DNA of 64,000 nt from Nigrospora sphaerica (GCA_018287875.1 JAGVVL010000002.1:434001-498000), one strand, 5' to 3'; positions 1 to 11,684 are shown, counted from the first letter of the stretch. Made by a program: numbers and translations. The notes: generated by a model from the sequence alone, not told the origin.

Positions 1-1
1 T

Positions 2-3000
2 GAAGGCGCGGTCGAAACCAAGCTCAGTATCCAGACGCCGACTTCTGGACAGGATCCTTATTCCTTCGCCGTCTTTTCAAGGCTTGGTGAGGCCCCATGG
101 GCCCGCCACTGTTTCGGACATTTTTCGATTTCCTACAAGGACACCGCGGGTTCCGTAGGCAGCGGCCTGGCCGCGCTGGAGTGGAGGACGTACGTTGAGA
201 CATATGAGAAGCTCAAGACTCTTCCCTCGGAACTTGTCAATGTCAAGAAACTGTACAAGGATCTCGACAGCCTTGGAATGGGTTACGGTCCGACGTTCCA
301 GAACCTCACCTCCCTGGTTTCATGCTCCGGCCAAGACGCCTGTTACGGCACCATTGTAAGTCACAGCTCGCGGAAACTAGAGATGGGATTCATCACTAAC
401 AACAGAATTCGCAGGCAATCCCCGACACTAAAAGTGTCATGCCGTACGAGCATGAGTATCCTCATCTCATTCACCCAGCTACGCTGGATGCTATCTTCCA
501 TCTCATTGTCGTAGCAGTGGGTGGCGGTCCGTCCATGACAGAGGCGGCAGTCCCTTACCAACTGGAAAAACTTTACATCGCTTCCGATCTCCCCAGCGGT
601 GCTGGTGCTGTGTTCTCGGGCTACTCTCACAAGGCTCATCGAAAGGACAGGTTGATGGCGGCCGACTTGATCGCGACTGACGCGTCCTGGAGCTGCCCCA
701 AGATCATCTTGAAAGGCCTCGTCATGCGGCAGGTGACGTCAGGCGGCGCCGACAGCAGTGCTAGGGATGCGATTCGGAAGAGAACCACGCAGCTTCTGTG
801 GAAACTGGATCCCGACACTGCTACTAGGCGTTCCGTTTCTGTTCCCTTGGAGCCGCAATCGTTTGGTATCTCGCGGCTGCGGGATTGGCTGGACCTTGAA
901 TGCCACAAGTCCTCCAAGCTTCGGGTTCTCTTGGTTGCATCCTCGCTGCCGACGACAGTTCTCGAAGAGCTGGCCCCCTTCACCCACAACCACCCCTTGT
1001 ATCGGGGCATCGCACGATGCACAGTAGTCGCAGGTTCTGACGAGGAACTCGAGCCCTGGAAGGAGCTCACGTCGACGGCGCAGGCGGCCTTTGATTTCCG
1101 CACCTCGTATCCCACTGAAGGCACCGAGGCGGTCCTGACTAAGTTCGACGTGGTCATCACCGGAAACCCGGACGCTCAGCTCGAGACTCTGAAGCCGCTA
1201 CTGCACTCGGGCAGCCGTTTAATTTTGTGGCGTCAGCACGTTGAAGGCGCAGTAAAGAATGGTTTCCATACGGTTCCAGAGCTTCCTGATGGACTCGAAT
1301 GCACCAAGCTTGTGCTTGACGGTCAAGATATCACCATCGCCACTTTGGGCCGCGTGCCCGACTCGACGCCCGCTACTGTCTCGCTCCTTGTGTCGGACAA
1401 TGTCACCGCCGACAACACAACGGGCAGGGAAGCGATTCTGCGGGCCGAGCTGCAGGCCCGTGGTATCGAGGCTCGAATAGTTCATCTGAATGATGTTCAC
1501 AAAGCCGCGAGTGAGCCCATCATTTCTCTGCTGGACTTGGGTAAGGACGTCATCAACAGCTGGAGTGCCGCCCAGTTTGAGCAGTTCCAGCAGCTTGTCG
1601 CCAGCGCCTCGCACGTATTCTGGGTAACGAACAGCGGCCTGGGTCACGAGCCGTCTGAGGAGGGTCTCAGAAGTGCCGCTATGCCCGGGCTTCTGCGCGT
1701 GCTGCGCAACGAGTACCCTCAAGTCACGCTCGCCCATCTCGACCTCTCGTCCGCCTTCGATCTGACTACGACCGCCATGCCCAAGCTTGTCGTGGACACC
1801 TGGATCAGCGCGGTGCAGGAATCTGAAGACGTAAAAGACTTGGAGCTCGCGGAACGAGGGGGACACATCTTGCTCCCGCGTGTGGTTGCGGCCCCTGGTC
1901 TAGACACCGAGGTTGCCCTGAGCGAAGGAACCGCCCCGGCCGTCTCTACTCCGCTAGCTCAGTATCCAGCGTTGAGGCTTTCCGTCGGGGATAGCGCGGA
2001 TGAGGTGGCCTGGGCGCGCGATACCGACGTCGATAGCCCGCTGGACGCCGAGGAGGTCGAGATCCGGGTCTCGAACATGTCTGTGGACTGCGACCAAACT
2101 GACGTGACGGGTGCGCTGGGTAGCTTCGTCACAGGCTTGATTACACGTGTTGGGTCTTCGGTGTCCGGCCTGGTGCCCGGAGATGGTGTCCTGGCTGTAG
2201 GTGGCCAGGACTGCCGCACCCTCGTGCGCCGGCGTCACGCCGCGGTCCTCCAGCTCCCCGATGGCATGAATAGGGAGACGGCCGCCTCAGAGGCTTGGCT
2301 GCACATGATGGCCCTGTACGTCCTCGGGCACATCAGCCGTTTGGCCCGCGATGAGACAGTTTTGATACAGGAAGGCTCGACTGGTGTTGGGCAGGCCCTG
2401 ATATACGCCGCCCAGCGCGTTGGCGCCCAGGTTTTCGCCACGGTCGGCACTTCTGCGGAGAAGTCCGACCTGATGCAGCGCTTCGGCCTGTCGGATGACT
2501 CGGTCGTCGTGTTGCGAGGCGATGCCAGCTCCCTCGACGCATACCTCGAGAGCAAGATCGGCCGTGAAGGACTGGACGTCCTGGTGGCGTCGGCCCGCGG
2601 TCCAGCGCTGGGCGACGTGCTCACATCGGCCTTGTCGGAATTTGCGCGCGTCGCCGTGTTAGGACGAAACGGAACTTCTCGCAGCCGTTTTTCCGTTCAT
2701 GGCAACGTTCAGACGGCGGCTATCGACGCAACGCGGCTCCTGCACGAACGACCAGCGCTTGTCGCGAGGCTCTTGACCGAAGTGGCGAGCCTGTTCACTG
2801 AGACGACGGTGCCGGCAATCCTGCCGCAGAGGCATTTCAGCGTGGCCGACCTCCCGCAAGCGCTGGCGTGGTTACAGAAGACCGACAGCGTCGGCATCGC
2901 GTCGGTGCATTTTGCTGCCGACGCCCCCTTGCCTGTCATGCCCGCGCCGCCGCCACGTCTACAGCTCGACGGCGGCGCTACCTACGTCCTGGCCGGCGGT

Positions 3001-4349
3001 TTGGGCTCGCTCGGCCTCCGCATCGCCGACATGATGGCCGCCCACGGTGCCAAGCACCTTTCGTTTCTCTCGCGCTCGGGCAACCGCGCGCGCTACGCCG
3101 ACCGGCTCGCAGCGCTGGAGGCCCGCGGATGCGGCGTGGCCGTCTTTGCCTGTGACGTCGGCTCGGTCACGGCGGTCCGGGACACGGTGGCCGAGATCAC
3201 GAAGCTCGGCCGCCCCATCAAGGGTCTCATTCAGTGTGCCATGGTTCTCCAGGTAAGCCACGATAGCCGTAGCATTTCTGCACCCTTCTACCCCGTTTCT
3301 GTACCGCTAAACCCCCTTGCAGGACAGTCTGTTCTCCAACATGACGCACAAGCAGTGGGAGACGGCCTTTACACCCAAGGTGGCGGGTACTTGGAACCTG
3401 CACGCGGCGTTGCCGGCGGACCTGGACTTCTTCGTCATGTTGTCGTCCGTCGTGTCGGTCATCGGCAACGTGGCACAGGCCAACTACGCGGCAGGCAACG
3501 CCTTCATGGACGCCATGGCGCGGTTCCGGCGCGCGCGAGGCCAGGCGGCCGTGTCGGTCAATGCCGGCCTCGTCCGCGACTCAGACCACACCATCGACGG
3601 CACCGACATGGCCGACTACCTCGACCGCTTCCGCCACATGGCCAGCGTCAGCACCGACCTGGCCGAGCTCGACCGGGGCCTCGTAGCCGCCCTGCGCGGC
3701 ACCACGGCCGATGGCAGCCCGACGCCGCCCCAGTTCGTCTTCGGCATGACCGACGCCCTCCAGCCGGCCGGGCCCGACACCTGGGCCACCGACCCCAAGT
3801 TCGTCCACCGTATCGCTGCCGTTGACGCGGACGTGGGCGCCGCCGGCCCCGGCGTCGCCGAGTCGCTGAGTGCGGCCGCGTCCCTTGAAGACGCCACCGC
3901 CGTGGTTCTCGAGGCTCTCAAGGTGCTTCTCGCGCCCGGCTTGGGTGTTCAGCCTAGCGATATCAACGACGAGAGTCCCCTGTATGACATTGGAGGTATG
4001 ACAGCTCCCAGCCTCCGTTCCCCTATCTCCCTTTTTACTATGCCATGACACGCGGCCCATCTTCCTCGTGGCCCGCTCGTCCATTCGGCATCCCCATCCC
4101 CCTCCAAGTCAATGCTCCACCCTATATGTCAATCGGACGCTAACGTAGCGATGTCTCCCGACAGTGGACTCTTTCAAGGCTGTCGAAGTGCGCAACCGCG
4201 TGTTCCGCGAGCTCGAGAGCGAGATTTCCGTCTTCGAGCTGCTCAGCCCAAGCACCCTGGCCCAGACGTCGCGGACAATTGCGAAGCGCAGCCGTCTGGT
4301 GCCCGCCGCCGCCCGCGCAGCCGATGGCGGACAGGAAGCGGCGAGCTAA
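2..4349 (+). CDS. Highly reducing type I polyketide synthase, 3' part (DH-ER-KR-ACP)
   Basis: The gene enters from the left edge, so KS, AT and the first part of DH are outside the window. Exons are 2-355, 415-3252, 3323-3995 and 4165-4349. All three introns have GT-AG ends and every junction keeps frame. Visible domains in order: the DH C-terminal half (HPATLDAIFH, with the catalytic Asp), a region where a C-methyltransferase or structural KR would lie but with no recognisable SAM-binding glycine motif, an ER with the nucleotide-binding segment GSTGVGQALIYAAQ, a KR (LAGGLGSLGL; active-site region NYAAGNAFMDA), and a terminal ACP. The last intron splits the phosphopantetheine motif, which splices to DIGVDSFKAVEVRN with the acceptor Ser. 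No thioesterase or reductase follows, so release needs another enzyme or a nucleophile, as is usual for fungal HR-PKSs. The product is unknown. The AflR-like gene and exporter next door support a biosynthetic cluster. Confidence 0.93.
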
Positions 4350-5598
4350 GCCGCAGGAGGAGGCTGCTTGGTGGTTCTTCACTTGTCTTGTGGGCAGCGG
4401 TATTGCTTCAGCACCTGGTTTTTCTTTTTTTCTTTGGGCGCGGATCTATCAAAAGCCTGTAGTTATAATCCGCCATCACCTTCCTGCTATCAAATCCCCT
4501 TTCTAACGGGTTGGTCTTGGCAACGCCTCCCACCTATACATAATGAAAAATGTTTGGTTTTAATCAAGGTTTATGCCGAATCCCGGCCTTTTCTGCAGAT
4601 CGAGGTTTATTATACCGGGATTCCGTAGCATAATATCTTGAATGAATAGTTCTTACACAACTATCCAAGCCGTAACGTTGCACCTCCGTCACTCCCTAGT
4701 GCTTTCTGCTGTTCAAGACCAATCACCGACGGCCCAGTTTCTTCCCTCCCTGTCACCTCGGGGGCCGGTTAGGGAGGCAACCACCCCCCCTCCCTCGCCA
4801 TCTCGCAGCCATGTTGCCCACAGAAAGTCAAAACACACGTGAGTTGCCGTCCCTCTGTGTAGCCCGTTTATGTACTCGACCCGTGGCGACCACAGCTCTC
4901 TGCTCTCACTCTCGCGCCATGTCCCTTTTCTTCGAGGTTGATACGGGACAGACTCGAGGGGAAGGCAACATGGGGGCCGAGGGAGAATGGGGGGAGTGAA
5001 CATCTCTCTGCAAGTTTGCGACGTCGTAAAAAGCCCTCCCGCTCGAATACCATGACTAAGCCCTTGCATAGACCGACCCACGTCACCCACGCCGGCACGG
5101 AGTAGGAATGGCGCCACCCGCGCCTTCATCCTCATTATGTGGAATCTGATTCCAGGTTTGAAGCGTTCCCGTGACGTCCAGAATCTACTGTTTGTCAGTA
5201 AGATTCTTGAAACTCTACTTATTAATAACCTTCTACAACGCTTCCCCCCCCGGGCCCTGGTACATCTAAAGACCCTAGTTACAGATAACAGATCCACCCA
5301 TCACAACCTGCAGTCGGCTAGACAACATGACACCATCCTTAACCGAAACGGTCGGTCCCGCCTTACCTGCAGTGGCGTGACACCCCCTCCCTCCTGGCCC
5401 TGGTATTTGCACGAAAGGACCACGGGATATGCGAGGCCCTCCCCCCCTCCCCTCCCCTTGCCTCCAGGTTCCACGGCGGTGATGATGTGTCGTCCCTCCT
5501 TCTTGCCATTAGCTCAGGGTTTCCCTCTAATTTATCTAGCGGACCGACGGTTCTGTTCTACCCCGCGCAAATGGTCGGCGGGAGGCCCCCTTTTCTAC
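4350..5598. other. Intergenic: convergent 3' ends of PKS and regulator
   Basis: The PKS and the regulator are transcribed toward each other, so this interval should hold two 3' UTRs and terminators. I see no gene in it; the open frames are short and lack motifs or plausible splice patterns. Confidence 0.6.
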
Positions 5599-7000
5599 CT
5601 ACAGGCGGTCCTCTCGATCGCCCGGCATATTGTTGTCGGGGCAATCGGACACGAGCAGCGCGAGCCCCTCGGCGAGGCGGCGGGCGTCCTCGAGCATGGT
5701 GACGGAGACGGCCGTGGCGCGCACGCACGACTTGAGCTGGCCAAGCAGCTCCTGGATCTCGTCGATGTGGCAGCAGATTAGCGTCCGCAGCAGGCGGGTG
5801 CGCGTAGCGGGGCTCGCGACGGCGTGGCGGCCGTAGCGGAACGGTACCGCGCCCCGCGCATCACACCGCACGAACCGGCCAACAATCTCGTCGGCGACGG
5901 CGAGCAGCTGGCGCCCCAGCGTCGCCACCACCACCGGGTTGCGCGCAAACATGGAGCAGTGGGGGCACCGCACCAGCTCGCGGCACCGTTGGCTGCCCAG
6001 GTCCAGGCACTCGAACAGGTCCTCGGCCGCTTCCTCCCTCAGCGCCCCCACGTGAACGCCTATGAATTCGAAGAGCTCGAGCATGGTCTGGAGACAGGCA
6101 CAGTTTGCGCCGTCCATGGCCCCTTGCTGTGGGGACGGCCCCTGGGCCGAGGAACCGCGGTGCGTTGTGTGCTGTGGGCTGGGCGTGGTCCCGTCTCCGG
6201 GCTGGCTACTGAACGGAGACGAAGCCCCGTTCAGGGACGGAGCCCGCAACTCCATCTGCAGCGCGTTGTCGTAGAAGGGTAGGGGCCCCGCGGCGGACTC
6301 GCCCAGCATGCCTGAGTCAGTTAATCCTCCAGTTCCGTCGCTGGTATGGTGGGGAGACAGGCGCCCGCCCAGTAGTAAGTTGTCGGCCTGGTCCAGGGCT
6401 GCGCTGTGTTGGAACTCGCTGAGAAACCGCCACGAGTGGTCGGCAAACGGGTCCATAGCTGCGGTGGACGGCGGTTCCGTGTCGGACGTCGACGAGGAAA
6501 CGTACGTGCTGCCTGCCGGTGCCGGCTCGGGCCCTCCACTCCCGCGGCGGGTGGGGGAGTGCTGGTTTCTTGTGCTGCTGCTCTTCGAGTTGTAGGCTCT
6601 GGCGGCGCGCAGGCCGGGGTGGGCCATCGAGGTTTTCCGCAGCCGTTTCTTTCCCGGGCCTTTGCCGGAACTCAGCGTGTAGGTACAGGCGCTGGATGAT
6701 GCCGAGCAGCTGTCGCAGACTTCTTCAGGGCCGCTGCACTTGAACTATCCGGGCCGCGGCACGTCCAGTCAGCCCGCAGAGCTTGGGAACGGGAGGAGAC
6801 CCGGTTACCTGTTTGGTGCGGCACAGATCGCAGGCGCTCCTCTGGTAAAAGGTGGTCTCGCAGTCGGCGGAAAAGGGCTGGTCTGACAGCTTTACAGCAT
6901 CGACCTCGCCTAGGCCGTCATCGGACCTGAAAATACCGAACATGGTGCGGATGCGCTGTGTGGGAGGGATGGCAGGCAGTGTCAGTGTCCCTTGGCTCAC
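5599..7000 (-). CDS. Zn2Cys6 transcription factor, AflR-like pathway regulator
   Basis: Exon 1 runs from 7000 to 6809 and exon 2 from 6744 to 5599, with one 64-nt intron. The intron lies inside the zinc cluster. Splicing gives ACDLCRTKQFKCSGPEEVC followed by DSCSASSSACTY, which is a complete C-x2-C-x6-C...C-x2-C-x6-C binuclear cluster. An acceptor a few bases further 3' would lose the C-x6-C spacing, so I chose the one ending gatag. A basic KKRLRK stretch follows, then a Ser/Pro/Gln-rich linker. The C-terminal domain (CACLQTMLELFEF, then CPHCSMFARNPVV) resembles the AflR regulatory domain of aflatoxin/sterigmatocystin-type clusters. The protein would be 445 aa. The start is uncertain: an inner Met at 6943 (MFGIFRSDD) is equally possible. 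It is divergent from the exporter, and a TCG-N5-CGA site lies about 65 bp upstream, which suggests autoregulation. Confidence 0.88.
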
Positions 7001-7064
7001 CTTCCTTACAGAGGTATGTAGTTACAGTTCGGCGCCAGCATAGGAGCTCGTCTCCCTTTATCAC

Positions 7065-7075
7065 TCGGGAGTCGA
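7065..7075. promoter_or_regulatory. Putative AflR-type binding site TCG-N5-CGA (regulator side)
   Basis: The sequence reads TCG GGAGT CGA, an exact match to the palindromic TCGN5CGA consensus known for AflR. It lies about 65 bp upstream of the regulator's most upstream Met. The match is seen in the sequence; binding is inferred from the AflR-like protein encoded beside it. Confidence 0.5.
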
Positions 7076-7919
7076 GGTGCAGAGGCGACGGCGGGATGCG
7101 GCTTGGCCGATCGCCTCCGCTTGCCGCTTGGGATTCGACGTGCAGCAGGCAAAACCGGGTGCTGCAGTCGTCGCCAGCTAAAAGCGACTGCGCGCGGAAC
7201 GACGATAATGCTAACCCATGGAGGAGCCTGCGGGCCCTCGCGGGATGGGTTATCGAACAAGGTAAGGTTTCCAGCCATTCCAGGGTTCTTCAGCGGGGAC
7301 GCATGCATAAAGGGAAGATGCATGCTCGTGAACCTTGATGGCGCCATCCGTCTGGCTACTCACACAGCAGAGGCAGTGCTGGGTTGCGGCGATGGGGGTA
7401 AATGCTTGCGGGCTGATTACCGCGCGGGCGAATGGAAAGGCAATCGCGGCCTGTACGAACGCCGACGACCCGCTTGCCGCACTTACCATGTGTGCACCGT
7501 ACACACATATTGCAACTTGTCAGCCAGCAGCGATGGCGGGCGCTTGGAATCTCCAGCTGGCCCAGCTGGCTTACCATCGATCCAGTATTTTGCTCTCGAG
7601 GGTGGCCGCTTATCTCTAGGTACATACAAATATGTAGCTGCTACTGCGACCCCCCCGTCAGCACGGCGGCAGGCACCGTCGAAAGCGCAATCCCCATTTG
7701 CCGATGCCACCCTGGCGGCCTGTCGGCTTCCCTGCCGCAGCCAGGCCTGGACGGCTTGCCGGACAATGGCATTGATTCGAGCCGAGCCCCCCAGCAGCGA
7801 CCCAACCACTAGATCTCGCGCCCCCTACTCCCGTCGCCCTGCGCTGGGGGCGAGAGTACGAGCATACAGACGCGAGGCTCTAGGGACAGGAGAACGTAGG
7901 CGGCGCGGAACTTGTCCGT

Positions 7920-7999
7920 TATTTTCGTCGTCTTCGTCGCTGCTGTCACTGCCGTCGTCGCCGTTGTTGTTGCCGTCGTCGTCGTCGTTGCCGTCGTTG

Positions 8000-8041
<42 letters not shown>
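7920..8041. repeat. GTC trinucleotide microsatellite
   Basis: An imperfect run of GTC/GTT units ends in about twelve uninterrupted GTC units near 8005-8041. It makes homopolymeric frames on both strands that are not genes. It sits in the divergent promoter and is likely to vary in length between strains. Confidence 0.9.
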
Positions 8042-8374
8042 GGGCTGCGTCTATACTTATCCAGTCGGTCCGGTTACGCGACGGCGGGCTGGCTTGCGAC
8101 GTGACAAGCTCAAACTTTAAATTGGCAAACACTTCCCGAGTCTCCACCGTTACTCCTGCTGTTGTCCCGCTCCAGGCCCCGCTGCAGGGGGTCGCCCGAT
8201 GAGGCAACTCCCCAATTTGGGCCTTGTCGTGGGGGTCAAGGGCGTGGAATTCCTCCGACCACAGGCGAATACAGGGGTATATTTCACCCGTGCATCCAAC
8301 GACGGGGTTATCTTTTTGCCCGCGCATTGCCTTGTTTGGACTTCTATGGCCCAACTGACAAACCAGCGGACCAA

Positions 8375-8385
8375 TCGAGGGCCGA
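8375..8385. promoter_or_regulatory. Putative AflR-type binding site TCG-N5-CGA (exporter side)
   Basis: The sequence reads TCG AGGGC CGA, an exact match to the AflR half-site arrangement, about 160 bp upstream of the exporter start codon. It is the second such palindrome in this intergenic region. Confidence 0.5.
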
Positions 8386-8542
8386 CAATGGCCCTGTCGG
8401 TCCTGACCACCACACGAGAACTGCTCTTGATAAGTAACTTGCGTTCGCGATGGCCCTCTCTGGAGGAATGGCTAGGAGCAACACCAAAGCCGGTCGAGCT
8501 TGAAACTTTCCATCCCTTCTGTCGACCTATCTAGCAAACGCC

Positions 8543-10473
8543 ATGACCGACCAACTGGTGACGCCCGCCGGGGCCGACGAAAAGCACCGCAATGGCCGTC
8601 CCCCGGTGTCGCCTGCGAGAGACGACGACGGCGGCGTGGCCGAAAACTGCGATAGTGGCCGAGCGACGCCGCCGAAAGACGTCTCTCCCCGGCCGGTGCA
8701 TGGAGTGAAGGTAATTCGCACGAGACCCGATCCAAGACCCAGAGAAGGCAGGAAGGATGTTGTTGTGCTGATAGGCTGGCGCCATCTTACAGTGGGTTCT
8801 CGTCGTCGTGGCACTGCTCGCCGCCTTCCTCCTCTACGCCCTGGACACAACTATTGTCGCCACGATCCAGCCCGCAATCGTCAACACGTACGGCCGGGTC
8901 GACCTCGTTCCGTGGCTGGCCGCGGCCTTCGCCCTGGCCTCGGCGGCGAGCACGCTGCCCTGGTCCAAGGCGTTTGGCACCTTCTCGGGCAAGAAGCTCT
9001 TCATCGGCGGCACCGTCCTGTTCATGGGCGCCTCAGCCCTGTGCGGCGGCGCCCCCGACATCAACTCCTTTATCGTCGGCCGCGCTCTGGCCGGCATTGG
9101 CGGCACTGGCATGTACATGGGCATCATGACCCTTCTCTCGGTCAACACAAGCGAGGCCGAGCGTCCCCGCTACCTGAGCCTGACGGGCTTCTGGTGGGGC
9201 ATCGGGACCGTCCTCGGCCCCGTCGTCGGTGGCGCCTTTGCCGAGAGCTCGGCCACCTGGAGATGTACGTCTCCTCACCTCTCGTCCTTGGAAGGAACAC
9301 GCCTAGCTAACCGGGCCTCAAAGGGGCATTCTACCTCAACCTCATCGTGGGCGCCGTTTTCGCTCCCGTCTACCTTCTTATCCTCCCCGACTACCATCCG
9401 CAACCCGGTGTCCCCCTCATGGCGCGACTGAAGCAGCTTGACTACCTGGGTGCCTTGGGATCCGCCGGTGCCTTCTTGTGCATCATGATGGCAATGAACT
9501 TTGGGGGTGTCCTTTGGTCATGGGACAACGGCCGCAGCATCGCCCTCTTCGTCCTGTCCGTGGTCATCCTCGTGGCCTTCGTCTTGCAACAGGTGTTCCT
9601 CATCGGAACCTCCATGGAATACCGCATGTTCCCTATGCACTTTTGGAAGAGCCGCACCATGGTCATCTGCTTTGCCACCATGAGTACGCCCTTGCCTTGG
9701 CTCCGAGAGTGTGTCCCTGACTGCTGACGGCGTATCCAGTGTTTGCCGCTTTCGGCTGCTTCATCAGCATTTATTACTTGCCGCTGTACTTCCAATTCAC
9801 GCGCGGTGCCACGGCCATGGAGACATCGGTTTACATGTTGCCCTTTATCCTCTTCCTGTCCGCCGCAGTGCTGCTAAACGGCCATTACATGGCCAAGACG
9901 GGCTACTACTACCCTTGGTACCTCTTCGGTGCGGGTCTTCAGGTCATCGGCGGCGCTCTTATGTGTAAGTGACCCCAGCGACTCCGTCCGCCCTGCCGCG
10001 CATACTCTAACATGAGTCACCCCGCAGACACGGTAGATGAGACAACGCCGGACGCCAAGATCTACGGCTACACCATCCTGCTCGGAACGGGCGTGGGGTG
10101 CTACTGCCAGGCAGGGTTCCCGGTGGCGCAGGTGTCGGTGGCGGCCGAGGACATCGCCTACAGCGTCGGCTTCATGACGGTCAGCCAGATGCTCGGCATC
10201 GCGCTCGGGACGGGCATGTCCGGCGCGCTATTCGTCAACTACGCGCACGAGGGCCTCTCTCGCATCTTTCCCGGGGCCTCGGCCGAGACCATCTCGTCGG
10301 CCGCCAGTGGCGTCAGCAGCACCCTGCTCAACTCGGCCGACGCCGAAACGCGCGCCCTTGCCATTCACACCATCGCCAACGCCATCCAAAACGCCTTTGT
10401 GCCCATCCTCGCCGGCGGTGCCATCTCCTTCCTGTGTAGTATTTTCATGAAGCGAGAGAAGCTCTTCTCTTAG
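8543..10473 (+). CDS. MFS drug/toxin exporter, DHA2-like (14 TMS)
   Basis: There are five exons: 8543-8710, 8793-9264, 9324-9683, 9740-9964 and 10028-10473. All introns are 56-82 nt with GT-AG ends, and the joined frame is 556 aa. A hydrophilic N-terminus of about 56 residues is followed by the first helix, with WVLVVVALLAAF and then LDTTIVAT, the usual DHA2-family signature. Later segments fit the family (GIGGTGMYMGIMTLLSV; GFWWGIGTVLGPVVGGAF; the splice-restored TWRWAFYLNLIVGA; FISIYYLPLYFQFTRG). The role would be proton-driven export across the plasma or vesicle membrane, probably of the PKS product. It is divergent from the AflR-like gene with an AflR-type site in the promoter. The substrate cannot be read from the sequence. 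Confidence 0.92.
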
Positions 10474-11480
10474 AAGGTGGCAACGAGTGGTAGGAAGAGA
10501 TGAGGCTGGGTGCTGGCTCAGAAGGCACCCCGTCATCTCCTTGCCTCCCTTTGCCCGTTACCAAGCTTGCACGACATCATCCCTTGGGTCGAGATAGCAG
10601 TGTGGTACTGTCAACACATGCAATGCCGTTCTTTTGAGCCAAAAACTATAGATTGTACTTTAGTATTTAATAGCCCTAGCCGAGCGTACTAGCCCTAGCC
10701 GAGCGTACCAACCCGAATGTTGGACTCGCATCAAACATAACATTTGGTCACGAGTTTCTCAGATGCCTTAACCTAGCTCATCCTATAAAAGCTAGTGAAA
10801 CTTGGAGGTCGCGATGTTAGTATTTCGCTGCATATACAATATCTAGGTGAGTGAATGCATGATTGATGAACGTTTGATTGCGGGTATGGCTAGCATTCCT
10901 CACACGAGAGTCCTGCTTATCGGATTGCAGTACAAAGTTATTCGCGATCAGGCCCGGCTGCGAGTGTTTATACAGCCATAACGACTATCATAGGCATCTC
11001 GAGGTAAGTACTGGATGACGGGGGCGGTTGTGGTGGTGCTAATAGAAGGACGGCGGGACGGTGGGCGCTTAGCGTATGGAACCTAGCCAGATGTTCTAGG
11101 ATAGAAGTTTCTTTACTTCGAGTTAAGCCAGCTTGAGATTTAAGCCATTTCAAAGCATCTGAACGTAGCTTGAGCGGCGCCGCCGCGGGGACGGGATAGG
11201 GGAGCCCAAGAGGCCAGGCATAAGTGAGACTATTGGCCACCTGACATCTCTTTTGATGGGTGCTTGGGTGCGGTTAAATAACCACCTAGTCAAACGTCTC
11301 GTCATCATCAATATCAGTCTTCTGGTCCAGTCGGCCCAACGCTCCACAATCAGTGCCCGGATTTTTTAAAGTTGTCGAATCCCAAAGTGTCACTGTAGCA
11401 GCCCAGAGAGGAACTCCTCATCCCGCATATCCGAGAAGGTACGATCGCGATCGCAATTCAGGAGCCAACCATATACATCT
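10474..11480. other. Intergenic stretch between exporter and Copia element
   Basis: This stretch is more AT-rich than the flanking genes. It contains a small tandem duplication but no supportable gene. A reverse-strand open frame at 10968-11240 shows no recognisable domain. Confidence 0.55.
10671..10708. repeat. Perfect 19-bp tandem duplication
   Basis: Two adjacent identical 19-bp units (TAGCCCTAGCCGAGCGTAC) lie downstream of the exporter. No function is evident. Confidence 0.85.
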
Positions 11481-11670
11481 TGTCGCGAGACGAGCCTATC
11501 GTCACTAACAAGCCTACCAGGTCACGTGACTTTATGTAAGCTCAAGAGCCTAGCCTGTCAGGCGGGCTACGGAGCTACTATATCTACCTCTGGATCCTCA
11601 GATAGTTTTCCTTTGTTTTTCCTAATAGAACAACTAGAACCTCGTTCCTCACGTCCCCTGAAGTGCGACA
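11481..11670 (+). repeat. 5' LTR of Copia element
   Basis: The LTR is 190 bp with TG...CA ends. It contains the 10-bp palindrome GTCACGTGAC (11521-11530), which includes an E-box CACGTG, and a TATA-like CTACTATATC, both plausible promoter elements for the genomic transcript. Confidence 0.97.
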
Positions 11671-11684
11671 GTTATGAGCCCGGC
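11671..11684 (+). other. Primer-binding site: complementary to initiator tRNA-Met anticodon arm
   Basis: The sequence GTTATGAGCCCGGC follows the LTR with no gap. Its reverse complement, GCCGGGCTCATAAC, matches the anticodon stem-loop of eukaryotic initiator tRNA-Met (CAT anticodon in GGGCTCATAAC). It does not match a tRNA 3' end. This is the half-tRNA priming known for Drosophila copia and yeast Ty5. Confidence 0.8.

Larger units (their letters stand above)
7001..8542. other. Shared divergent promoter region of regulator and exporter
   Basis: About 1.5 kb lies between two divergent start codons. It contains two AflR-type palindromes (listed separately) and a GTC/CGT trinucleotide tract. Open frames here are produced by the trinucleotide repeat or are short, so no gene is supported. 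Confidence 0.65.
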
